Source of the DNA: Bacteroidota bacterium
GTDB lineage: Bacteria > Bacteroidota > Bacteroidia > Flavobacteriales > Flavobacteriaceae
Direction: 5' to 3'
Assembly: GCA_023437485.1 (NCBI GenBank)
Contig: JAEZGB010000052.1
Span: 1 to 13,758 of the forward strand
DNA: 13,758 nucleotides
The position numbers and the translations under genes were made by a program. Shown one piece after another: positions 7,221 to 13,758 of this stretch. Numbering within the stretch: position 1 is the stretch's first letter; every line of letters starts with the position of its first letter. The notes beneath the pieces were generated by a model. That model was not told the origin of the DNA. It saw only the letters and a program-made list of their open reading frames with translations, and searched no databases.

Positions 7221-7255
7221 GCTGTCCGGGTATCGTTTCTTTCCCCATGTCCCGT

Positions 7256-7337
7256 AGCCGGATTTCTAATTTAAAGAATTGTGGCTGAGGACTGGCTCGT
7301 GCGTACAATTCGCACAGCCGATTTTGTAATTTAGCAG
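7256..7337. repeat. imperfect direct repeat flanking a hairpin
   Basis: AGCCGGATTTCTAATTTAAAG (from 7256) and AGCCGATTTTGTAATTTAGC (from 7316) are imperfect copies of one motif. Each contains a TAATTTA that resembles a TAnnTTTG box. Between them, GGCTCGTGCG (7294-7303) pairs with CGCACAGCC (7311-7319) around a 7-nt loop, with one bulged base. The CGTGCG/CGCAC arms also occur in the hairpin at 6191-6227 on the other side of the T9SS gene. Confidence 0.45.
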
Positions 7338-7390
7338 CGAGTTGCCATGGCGGACGTTTGTAAAAAAATAATTAGTTACGCACAAATCAA

Positions 7391-7744
7391 ATGGAACCCA
7401 TACCCTACTATTTTGACAGCATCAACAGGAGTGTTTTAATCATCAGGCGCAAAAAACCGTTTTATGACTGGCTTGCCGTTATGGATCCGAATGACAGGAA
7501 CCTAATGGAAGAAAGTGAACACGATGTTTATCTCCTGCCTGATTTTGACGAGGTATCGCAAATGGAAAAATGGCTGAAAAAGAATTTTGACAGCCTTTTT
7601 TGCGACCAGCTCAACAATTGGTACACCGATGAAAATGTCTGGCCGCAAGCACGAAACTTTAAAATGTTCAATGAATGGTTTGATTACTCGTTGCACACCA
7701 TGATCTATGATACGCAGGAGGGAAAAATCAGGAAGGACATTTAA
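7391..7744 (+). CDS. conserved hypothetical protein, 117 aa
   Basis: A small, acidic, soluble-looking protein without signal peptide or membrane segment. It begins MEPIPYYFDSINRSVLIIRRKKPFYDW in overview (IPYYFD and RSVLIIRRKKPF are its basic part). The body carries HDVYLLPDFDEVSQMEKWLKKNFD, then LNNWYTDENVWPQARNFKMFNEWF near residues 75-98, a tryptophan- and aromatic-rich pattern. It resembles uncharacterised proteins common in Bacteroidota, but no domain of known function can be named. The gene starts behind an A-rich stretch with no Shine-Dalgarno sequence and ends 88 bp before the WYL regulator. Codon use looks natural, and the antisense ORF here is a shadow. Probably a real gene; role unknown. 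Confidence 0.75.
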   Translation: MEPIPYYFDSINRSVLIIRRKKPFYDWLAVMDPNDRNLMEESEHDVYLLPDFDEVSQMEKWLKKNFDSLFCDQLNNWYTDENVWPQARNFKMFNEWFDYSLHTMIYDTQEGKIRKDI

Positions 7745-7760
7745 TTGAAAATATCCATCA

Positions 7761-7802
7761 AGGTAACCTGCAACTACTTTTTACTGCGTCACAACATGTC
7801 GC
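7761..7802. promoter_or_regulatory. possible operator/promoter region of the WYL regulator gene
   Basis: In the 88-bp gap before the WYL gene lie AGGTAACCT (7761-7769), a 9-bp palindrome about its centre base, and GCGTCACAACATGTCGC (7786-7802), a 17-bp imperfect palindrome with arms GCG-CA and TG-CGC. Between them is TACTTTTT (7775-7782), one mismatch from TAnnTTTG. No -33 TTG has proper spacing. The layout would suit autoregulation by the WYL protein, but this is inference from symmetry only. Confidence 0.3.
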
Positions 7803-7832
7803 GGGGGGAGGTTATATTAATAAATCATTCCC

Positions 7833-8738
7833 ATGTCCAAGAAGCAATTCGTAAAGCGGTACATTTTAATCATCAACAGACTCAGACGGAGGCCCTGCAG
7901 TTTTGAGCAGCTTGCCGCCTATTTAAGAACAGAATCTGAATTGGATGGCGAAAACTATGAAATCTCGCTCAGGACGTTCCAGCGTGATATCAGGGACATC
8001 GCGACTATTTACAACATCGAGATCGAGTTCAATAAATCAATGGGGCTTTATGAGATCGCCGAGGAGACGAACGATCCGCGGACCGAGCGCATCATGGAAA
8101 GCTTTGAGGTATTCAATGCGCTGAACCTAACCGGTAAGTTTGCTTCGCACCTGATCGTTGAAAAACGCAAACCTTTGGGCACCGAACACATGTACGGGCT
8201 GCTGCACGCCATCAGGAACCGGAGTTTTGTGAGGTTCAATCACGAAAAGTATTGGGAGGCCGACCAACAGCACACCACCCGCAAGGTCGCTCCCATTGCC
8301 CTCAAGGAAGCCCGGCATCGCTGGTATTTAGTGGCCCGGGACTCGCGAGATTCTCTTGTCAAATCATTTGGGCTGGAGCGGATCAGCAATCTTGAAATCC
8401 TCAATGAAAAGGTCTTGGGCGTTGAAACGCTGGATGTCGAGGCGCACTTTTGCGACTGCTTTGGCATTATCTGCGAAGATGATATTAAGGCCGAGGACAT
8501 CCTGCTGATGTTTACCCCATCGGAAGCCAAATACATTAAGTCCTTGCCGTTGCACCACAGCCAAAGGGTTATTTCTGAAACCGATTCGGGAACCATCTTC
8601 GCCCTCCACCTCTACCCGAGTTACGATTTGATGATGGAATTGCTTTCCTTTGGCAACCAGGTGCAGGTTTTGGAGCCCGTTACGCTGCGGGAGCAGGTCC
8701 GGGAAAAGCTGCGGGAGGCACTGGATCAATACCGATGA
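7833..8738 (+). CDS. WYL domain-containing transcriptional regulator
   Basis: A 301-residue DNA-binding regulator with three parts. Residues 1-75 are a winged helix-turn-helix region (YILIINRLRRRPCSFEQLAAYL, then SLRTFQRDIRDIATIYNIEI, the likely recognition helix at about 46-56). Residues about 120-190 are the WYL domain, with the signature RWYLVARD at 163-170 and KSFGLERIS at 177-185. Residues about 215-298 form the C-terminal WCX extension. WYL domains are thought to sense ligands such as nucleic acids or nucleotides, and several regulators of this plan (BrxR, CapW) control anti-phage systems. Full length with no missing motif. The stop codon overlaps by 4 bp an in-frame ATG of the following nuclease ORF, so the two are transcriptionally and probably translationally coupled. 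This makes the nuclease its likely target. The ligand cannot be told from the sequence. Confidence 0.9.
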   Translation: MSKKQFVKRYILIINRLRRRPCSFEQLAAYLRTESELDGENYEISLRTFQRDIRDIATIYNIEIEFNKSMGLYEIAEETNDPRTERIMESFEVFNALNLTGKFASHLIVEKRKPLGTEHMYGLLHAIRNRSFVRFNHEKYWEADQQHTTRKVAPIALKEARHRWYLVARDSRDSLVKSFGLERISNLEILNEKVLGVETLDVEAHFCDCFGIICEDDIKAEDILLMFTPSEAKYIKSLPLHHSQRVISETDSGTIFALHLYPSYDLMMELLSFGNQVQVLEPVTLREQVREKLREALDQYR

Positions 8739-8773
8739 TTCGTGTGAGGGAACAAAACTATAATTTTTTGCCG

Positions 8774-10747
8774 ATGAAACTTCTTACCAAGTCGCGCTTC
8801 AAACAGGCGCTCGAATGCCCAAACAAGCTGTGCTACGCTGCCAACCCGCAGTATGCCAATACCAAAAAGGAAGATTCCTTTTTACAATCACTGGCCGAGG
8901 GCGGCTTCCAGGTTGAGGCGCTGGCGCGCCTGCACTATCCCGATGGCATTTTTATCGATACCGAGCCTTATGAATATGAAAAGTCGGCGATGCTCACCAC
9001 CGAAGCGCTCAGAGGTGAAAATTGCGTGGTATATGAGGCGGCATTCCTCTTTGAAAGTTTGTATGTGCGAACCGATATTTTGGTCAAGACCGGAAACCGG
9101 GTGCGGCTGATCGAGGTCAAGGCGAAATCATTCGACTCAACCGCCGAAAACCTTTTTACAGGCGCTCGTGGCGGCATCACCAGTGGCTACAAACCCTACC
9201 TTTTTGACCTTGCCTACCAGAAGCATGTAGGGAGTTGCGCGCGCCCCGATCTTGAGTTCGAGGCCTGGTTCATGATGGCCGACAAAAGTAAAAGGACCAC
9301 TATCAACGGGCTGAACCAGCACTTTCGGATACCAAAAAACGGCAATCCGCGCACCGGCGTCGATGTCGGGGTGAAATCCTTGTCTGAAATTGGGAATTCA
9401 GTGCTTTCGGAAATCAACGTAGACAATATCTGCAATGATATCATCGCTGACCGGCACCAATATTATGACAATCTCAAATTCCGCGAAGCGATCGATTTGT
9501 TCAGTAGCGCCTACCAAAAAGGTGAATTCCTGCATTGGCCCCCGAGTTTTGGCGCCTGCAAAGCGTGCGAATACAAGCTGGGCGACCAACTTAAGGTTGA
9601 AGATAAACTTTGTGGTTTTTCGCACTGCTTCTCGACACTATTGGGCTGGAAGGACGAAGACTTCAAAAAACCGCGCACGATGGAGGTGTGGAATTTTAGA
9701 AGCGGCGGCAAGCTCTTTGACCAGGGACGCTATTTCCTTGACCAGTTACATGAGGACGATTTCAATATCCAGCTGCTCCCTGACAAACTGAGCGCGGGAG
9801 AGCGGCAATGGATCCAGGTGCAAAAAGCACGCGATTTTGACCATTCCATACACGTCGAGGTAGACGGACTGCGGACAGAGATGCAAAGTTGGAATTTTCC
9901 GCTTCACTTCATTGATTTCGAGACCAGCGCGGTGGCCTTGCCCTTCACCTGCGGCAGGCGCCCGTATGAGCAGGTTGCCTTCCAGTTCTCGCATCACCAG
10001 TACAATCACGATGGAACCGTTGAGCACAAATCAGAATTCATCAGCAATCTTGCGGGCGAATTCCCGAATTTCAGGTTCGTTCGGGCCTTGCGCGAAGCGC
10101 TTTGCCAGGACCAAGGCACTATCTTCAGATTTGCCGCGCATGAGAATTCCATACTCAACGCCATCATCAACCAACTGTCTGAAAGCCTCGAACCTGACCG
10201 TGACGAATTAATCGCCTTTTTGAAGAACATCACTTGTTCAACCCGCAACAGCGCCGATTATTGGGAAGGCGACCGCGCGATGGTTGACCTGAACCGCGTG
10301 GTCAAAGATTATTACTATAACCCGCTGACCCGCGGATCGAACTCGATCAAGGCGGTGCTCCCGGCCGCATTACATTCCAGCGATTACCTGAAAAAGAAAT
10401 ATTCGCAACCCATTGGCAATATCAAACTAACGAGCAAAAATTTCCCTGCTGATTTTGTTTGGATTGACAATGTTAGTGACGTTGCGAATCCGTACAAGAT
10501 GTTGCCGCCGCTTTTTGGCAACTGGAATGACGACGAGATCCAGGGCATCCTTTCAGAACTTGATGGCATTGCCGATGGTGGCGCGGCCATGACGGCATAC
10601 GCCAAACTACAATATGTTGACATGAGCGACGGGGAGCGCGCCGAGATCACGCAGGGGCTTTTAAAATACTGCGAACTCGACACCCTGGCCATGGTGATGA
10701 TCTACGAGCATTTCAGGTTTGATTTGCTGAGTTTGGAATCATGTTGA
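8774..10747 (+). CDS. DUF2779 protein: Cas4/RecB-like nuclease fused to a DEDD-type exonuclease
   Basis: A 657-residue protein from this start. It begins MKLLTKSRFKQALECPNKL, the usual N-terminus of the family, so I prefer 8774 to the in-frame ATG at 8735, which would overlap the WYL stop. The N-terminal half resembles Cas4/RecB PD-(D/E)XK nucleases: Asp101 (RTDIL), Glu114-Val-Lys116 (LIEVKAKS) and Gln149 (LAYQKH). Cys15, Cys20, Cys262, Cys265, Cys280 and Cys285 could bind a metal or Fe-S cluster. The C-terminal DUF2779 half resembles RNase H-like DEDD exonucleases: HFIDFET (Asp381, Glu383), FAAHENSIL (Asn458), MVDLNRVV (Asp505) and YCELDTLAM (Tyr632, Asp636). Both catalytic sets look intact. 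It follows a WYL regulator and precedes hsdM, which suggests nucleic acid processing in defence. Its substrate is unknown. It is not a CRISPR Cas4, since no array or cas gene is seen. Confidence 0.85.
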   Translation: MKLLTKSRFKQALECPNKLCYAANPQYANTKKEDSFLQSLAEGGFQVEALARLHYPDGIFIDTEPYEYEKSAMLTTEALRGENCVVYEAAFLFESLYVRTDILVKTGNRVRLIEVKAKSFDSTAENLFTGARGGITSGYKPYLFDLAYQKHVGSCARPDLEFEAWFMMADKSKRTTINGLNQHFRIPKNGNPRTGVDVGVKSLSEIGNSVLSEINVDNICNDIIADRHQYYDNLKFREAIDLFSSAYQKGEFLHWPPSFGACKACEYKLGDQLKVEDKLCGFSHCFSTLLGWKDEDFKKPRTMEVWNFRSGGKLFDQGRYFLDQLHEDDFNIQLLPDKLSAGERQWIQVQKARDFDHSIHVEVDGLRTEMQSWNFPLHFIDFETSAVALPFTCGRRPYEQVAFQFSHHQYNHDGTVEHKSEFISNLAGEFPNFRFVRALREALCQDQGTIFRFAAHENSILNAIINQLSESLEPDRDELIAFLKNITCSTRNSADYWEGDRAMVDLNRVVKDYYYNPLTRGSNSIKAVLPAALHSSDYLKKKYSQPIGNIKLTSKNFPADFVWIDNVSDVANPYKMLPPLFGNWNDDEIQGILSELDGIADGGAAMTAYAKLQYVDMSDGERAEITQGLLKYCELDTLAMVMIYEHFRFDLLSLESC

Positions 10748-10927
10748 ATCATTGAATAAATACCTTACTGAAATTCCCTGACAGGTATCTTCAAAAATAT
10801 CATCCTATTAAACAATTGCTACGTTACCAAGCATCCAGACTTACAACGGGAAGTTACGAAAAGGCCAGATGACAACCGGCCACGAGGTCAGGAAACTTCA
10901 TCAACTCCACGGATAAATAGCTTATCC

Positions 10928-10946
10928 AACGACACGCTTTGTCGTT
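10928..10946. other. short perfect hairpin before a small ORF
   Basis: AACGACA (10928-10934) and TGTCGTT (10940-10946) pair perfectly around the loop CGCTT. No T tract follows, so termination is unlikely. It sits 37 bp upstream of the ATG at 10983, just before TACCTTTA (10956-10963), one mismatch from TAnnTTTG. It could be an operator or chance. The rest of the gap 10748-10982 shows no gene and no clear terminator for the nuclease gene. Confidence 0.35.
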
Positions 10947-10982
10947 ACCTGCTCATACCTTTATCCAAAATATGATAAAATT

Positions 10983-11255
10983 ATGGAACCAAAAGTAGTT
11001 TGGGAAGGTGGGCTGGGATTGAACCTTGCCGATGTCAAGTGCATCAGGGAGGGCCATTTTAACGATCACCGCAATGTCATGGTCGTGGAATTCAAGAGCC
11101 GACGGCAAAATGTCAAAAATCCTGTTTCGGATGAGTTTGAATTGCAGGAGTTCAATGACTTTACCGAGGTTGAGTTTGAGAGCTATGACATTCTTATTCA
11201 GCATCGGCGGGAGTTGTGGGAGGTGTGGGAGGAGTATTTGAAAAATGTCGAATGA
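10983..11255 (+). CDS. hypothetical small protein, 90 aa
   Basis: A 90-residue acidic, soluble protein with no signal peptide or membrane segment. It starts MEPKVVWEGGLGLNLADVKC, has VMVVEFKSRR in the middle, an acidic stretch (ELQEFNDFTEVEFESYD) and a charged, probably helical C-terminus (HRRELWEVWEEYLKNVE). I do not recognise the family. Codon use is natural and the ORF follows an AT-rich leader, so it is probably expressed. The stop codon lies at the first junction of a heptameric repeat array (units of GTCGAAT and GACGAAT from 11247), so the last three residues are encoded by repeat DNA. The C-terminus may therefore have been altered by repeat insertion or expansion. Its place between a nuclease and hsdM gives a defence-like neighbourhood, but no function can be assigned. 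Confidence 0.55.
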   Translation: MEPKVVWEGGLGLNLADVKCIREGHFNDHRNVMVVEFKSRRQNVKNPVSDEFELQEFNDFTEVEFESYDILIQHRRELWEVWEEYLKNVE

Positions 11256-11274
11256 CGAATGACGAATGACGAAT
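11247..11274. repeat. heptameric tandem repeat array 1
   Basis: Four head-to-tail 7-bp units, GTCGAAT followed by three GACGAAT. The array starts in the last codons of the 90-aa ORF and supplies its TGA stop. Similar heptamer arrays are common in intergenic DNA of Bacteroidota. Confidence 0.85.
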
Positions 11275-11342
11275 GAAGTTGAAAAGCGACCCTTTCCTAA
11301 ACCGGGACTGAAGCTGCAGTGAGATGTTGTCATATTGAGATT

Positions 11343-11380
11343 GTCGAATGTCGAATGACAAAAGTCAAAAGTCGAAAGTC
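11343..11380. repeat. heptameric tandem repeat array 2
   Basis: A degenerate array in the same 7-bp register: GTCGAAT twice, then GACAAAA, GTCAAAA, GTCGAAA and a partial GTC. It shares the G-W-C-R-A-A-W consensus with the array at 11247-11274. The 68 bp between the two arrays hold no recognisable gene. Confidence 0.8.
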
Positions 11381-11412
11381 AGGTAAAACACATTATAACA
11401 TCATATATCATC

Positions 11413-11616
11413 ATGGACAAAGTAGAAGTCGCCATTGAGTTCCTGAAGATGCTGGAACTTTTTGAGTCAAAATTCTTTTACCATAGCGATGAACCGGAGG
11501 GAGCGGTGGGAACCCTGCCCTTTAAAGAGACTGTGATCATGGGGAACTCGCTCTGCCGAATAGAATTTAGAGCAACTATAACCGTAATCATAAACCGGCC
11601 GCCTCGTGCTCAGTGA
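11413..11616 (+). CDS. small hypothetical ORF, possibly a gene remnant
   Basis: A 67-residue ORF. The first part (MDKVEVAIEFLKMLELFESK, then EPEGAVGTLPFKETVIMGNS) reads like real protein with an amphipathic N-terminal helix. The end (RATITVIINRPPRAQ) looks like random translation, which hints that the original 3' end has been lost. I do not recognise a family. It lies just after the heptameric repeats and 114 bp before hsdM. It could be a truncated gene, a genuine small protein or a chance ORF. If it is not real, 11256-11730 contains only the repeats and the hsdM leader. Confidence 0.3.
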   Translation: MDKVEVAIEFLKMLELFESKFFYHSDEPEGAVGTLPFKETVIMGNSLCRIEFRATITVIINRPPRAQ

Positions 11617-11679
11617 GTTAAAAAAAGGGCTTTGTAATTCATCGAGATTAAGTGTGTAGTTATGGATTTCCGTAAAGAG

Positions 11680-11704
11680 TTTAACATTTTTTTAAGTACA
11701 TTGA
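11680..11704 (+). promoter_or_regulatory. weak promoter candidate upstream of hsdM
   Basis: An AT-rich block, TTTAACATTTTTTTAAG, is followed by TACATTGA (11697-11704), which partly matches TAnnTTTG. The spacing to the nearest TTT is only 14 bp. It is the best promoter-like segment in the 114 bp before the hsdM ATG at 11731, where no Shine-Dalgarno sequence is seen. Low confidence. Confidence 0.25.
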
Positions 11705-11730
11705 GCCGGTTTTAAAAGTATCCCTACCAA

Positions 11731-13758
11731 ATGGCAATCAAGAAATCTGAATTGTACAGCTCGCTCTGGGCAAGCTGCGACGAACTCCGCGGCGGAATGG
11801 ACGCCTCGCAATATAAAGACTACGTACTCACGCTTTTATTCGTAAAATACATCTCTGACAAGTATGCCAACGACCCCTATTCACCTATCCAGGTTCCGAA
11901 GGGTTCATCGTTTAAGGACATGGTCCAACTTGTGGGAACTTCGAACATTGGCGACGATGTTAACAAGAAGATCCTGAATCCGATTAAGGAAGCCAACCGG
12001 CTTTCGGATTTTCCCGATTTTAACGACGAAGGCAAGCTCGGTAAGGGAAAGGATCTTGTCGATACCGTTTCGAACCTAATTCTGATCTTCAATTCGCCAA
12101 AGCTGGACTTTAGCGGAAACACTGCCGAGGGCGACGACATCATGGGAGATGCCTATGAATACCTGATGCGGCACTTTGCGACCGAGAGCGGAAAGTCAAA
12201 AGGACAGTTTTACACGCCTGCCGAGGTCAGCCGAGTGCTTGCAAAAATCATCGGCATCAACAAATCAAATTCATCGGCGCAAACCACGGTTTATGACCCG
12301 ACATGCGGTTCGGGGTCACTGCTTTTAAAAGTGAGTGCCGAGGCGCAGAAAATGGTGGACTTGTATGGCCAGGAGAAAGAAATTTCCACGGCCAACCTGG
12401 CCAGGATGAACATGATCCTGCACAACTCGCCTACCGCGTCAATCCATGCCGACAATACCTTATCGCGGCCTTTCTTCAAGGATGGCAAAACAGGACAACT
12501 CCGCACGTTTGACTATGTGGTAGCAAATCCTCCATTTTCACTAAAAAGCTGGACCAACGGCGTGCAGACCGACAACGATGAGTTTGCGCGTTTTGAAGGT
12601 TTCGGCGTGCCGCCTGACAAGAATGGTGATTACGCATTCCTGCTTCACATCATCCGCTCATTAAAAACAACCGGAAAGGGCGCGGTGATCCTTCCGCACG
12701 GCGTTTTGTTTCGTGGTAATGCAGAGGCCGAAATCCGAAGGAACATCATCCGCAAAGGACTAATCAAAGGCGTCATCGGGCTTCCTGCCAACCTGTTTTA
12801 CGGAACAGGCATCCCGGCCTGCATCATTGTTATTGACAAAGAAAATGCGGCGCAACGCAAAGGCATTTTTATGATCGATGCGAGCAAGGGCTTTGCGAAA
12901 GACGGCAACAAGAACCGGCTTCGCGAACAGGACATCCGCAAGATCACCGACGTTTTCAATGCGCAGCTGGAATTCCCGAAGTACAGCCGGATGGTATCGT
13001 TGGCTGAAATTGCCGATGCCAAGAACGATTACAACCTCAATATTCCCAGATACATCGACAGCCAGGAAAGCGAAGATGTCCAGGACCTTTACGCCCATTT
13101 CAACGGCGGGATCCCGCGTGCAGATATCGATGCGATGGAGAAATACTGGAAGACTTATCCGCTATTGAAACGCGACCTGTTTGACGACATCAGCGACAAA
13201 TATGTCTCACTCAGGATGCCGATGACCGAGGTGAAACAATTCATCTTTTCACATCCGGAATTTCTAAAATACCGTGAATCGGCGGCTGCGACATTTGAAA
13301 AATGGCAGAAGGACACCGCAGCACATTATAAGACGCTTGATATCGGTTGCCATCCCAAGGAAGAAATCCAGCAGACCGGACAGCAACTCATGCAGGCATT
13401 TGGGGGCAATGAGCTGATCGATGCCTATGATATTTACCAGCACCTGATGGATTACTGGTATGCGGCGATGCAGGACGATGTGTATTCCATTTCGCTGGAT
13501 GGATGGAAAGCGGGCAAAGAGAAAACGCGGCTGGTGACCATCACCAAAGCTAAGAAGGAAGGCGCCAGGGACAGGGAAAAGACCGTCGAGGGACTTGCCG
13601 GCATACAGGGCAGAATGATTCCGGCGGGATTGCTGGTTTCTGAATATTTCGCATCACAACAAAGCCTGATAGACGATATGGTTGCCGATGTGGAGAACGC
13701 GAAGGCGGCCAATGCCGAGATCGAAGAAGAGCAAAACGCCGAAGGCGGGCTGTTTGAA
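11731..13758 (+). CDS. hsdM: type I restriction-modification DNA methyltransferase subunit M (3' end outside window)
   Basis: An open frame of 676 codons runs from the ATG at 11731 to the window edge without a stop, so the gene is partial here. HsdM is the N6-adenine methyltransferase subunit; with HsdS it methylates the target, and with HsdR it cuts unmodified DNA. The N-terminal helical domain (KSELYSSLWASCDELRGGMD; YVLTLLFVKYISDKY) is typical. The methyltransferase core has GQFYTP (158-163), the S-adenosylmethionine motif DPTCGSGSLLLK (189-200) and the catalytic NPPF (266-269), then GDYAFLLHIIRSL, AVILPHGVLFRG and a motif around NLFYGTGIPACIIV. Past about residue 440 is a C-terminal extension (FDDISDKYVSLRMPMTEVKQ; EFLKYRESAAATFEKWQ) ending in a coiled-coil-like acidic helix, as in the longer HsdM proteins. 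All catalytic motifs are intact. hsdS and hsdR probably follow downstream. Confidence 0.93.
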   Translation, partial: MAIKKSELYSSLWASCDELRGGMDASQYKDYVLTLLFVKYISDKYANDPYSPIQVPKGSSFKDMVQLVGTSNIGDDVNKKILNPIKEANRLSDFPDFNDEGKLGKGKDLVDTVSNLILIFNSPKLDFSGNTAEGDDIMGDAYEYLMRHFATESGKSKGQFYTPAEVSRVLAKIIGINKSNSSAQTTVYDPTCGSGSLLLKVSAEAQKMVDLYGQEKEISTANLARMNMILHNSPTASIHADNTLSRPFFKDGKTGQLRTFDYVVANPPFSLKSWTNGVQTDNDEFARFEGFGVPPDKNGDYAFLLHIIRSLKTTGKGAVILPHGVLFRGNAEAEIRRNIIRKGLIKGVIGLPANLFYGTGIPACIIVIDKENAAQRKGIFMIDASKGFAKDGNKNRLREQDIRKITDVFNAQLEFPKYSRMVSLAEIADAKNDYNLNIPRYIDSQESEDVQDLYAHFNGGIPRADIDAMEKYWKTYPLLKRDLFDDISDKYVSLRMPMTEVKQFIFSHPEFLKYRESAAATFEKWQKDTAAHYKTLDIGCHPKEEIQQTGQQLMQAFGGNELIDAYDIYQHLMDYWYAAMQDDVYSISLDGWKAGKEKTRLVTITKAKKEGARDREKTVEGLAGIQGRMIPAGLLVSEYFASQQSLIDDMVADVENAKAANAEIEEEQNAEGGLFE

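Noticed and set aside
8774..9700. A CRISPR-associated Cas4 role for the nuclease half
   Set aside because: No cas1, cas2 or other cas gene and no regularly spaced array is visible, and the DUF2779 half is not part of CRISPR Cas4.
10953..11333. Minus-strand ORF across the 90-aa gene and the heptamer repeats
   Set aside because: Its translation contains the repeat-derived peptide FVIRHSSFDI, which arises from GACGAAT repeats read in reverse, so it is not a credible gene.
1..13758. tRNA or rRNA genes
   Set aside because: I saw no cloverleaf with a GTTCGA-type arm and CCA end, and no conserved rRNA segments on either strand.

Overview
The window looks like a chromosomal segment of a Bacteroidota bacterium, most likely of the Flavobacteriaceae. 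The reasons are a secreted protein with a type IX secretion (Por) C-terminal sorting domain, promoter boxes of the Bacteroidota type (TAnnTTTG), near absence of Shine-Dalgarno sequences, flavobacterial-style proteins (a DUF5362-like membrane protein, a WYL regulator of the flavobacterial type) and medium-low GC. No rRNA, tRNA, CRISPR array, insertion sequence or phage structural gene is visible.

Layout. Positions 1-4048 hold conserved housekeeping genes on the + strand: dnaN (DNA polymerase III sliding clamp), a strong intrinsic terminator, a DUF418 membrane protein, a GC-rich palindromic intergenic element and mnmE (tRNA U34 modification GTPase). A 329-bp gene-free gap follows, with an 11-bp-period direct repeat array. 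Positions 4378-6149 are a two-gene membrane operon, a DUF5362-like protein followed 2 bp later by a CreD homologue. Positions 6325-7161 encode a small secreted T9SS cargo protein with its own TAnnTTTG box and terminator, flanked on both sides by hairpin-rich intergenic DNA. An uncharacterised 117-aa protein follows at 7391-7744.

The second half has an accessory, defence-like character. A WYL-domain transcription regulator (7833-8738) is tightly linked to a large protein (8774-10747) that combines a Cas4/RecB-like PD-(D/E)XK nuclease half, a cysteine cluster and a DEDD-type exonuclease half (DUF2779). Two small orphan ORFs and heptameric tandem repeats come next. The window ends inside a type I restriction-modification methyltransferase gene (hsdM, from 11731), whose hsdS and hsdR partners presumably lie beyond the edge.

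How the genes may work together. dnaN, mnmE and creD are independent core functions. The WYL regulator and the dual nuclease next to hsdM are the best candidate for a little-described system: a transcriptionally regulated nuclease module in a defence neighbourhood. That reading rests on architecture and context, not on function shown by the sequence.
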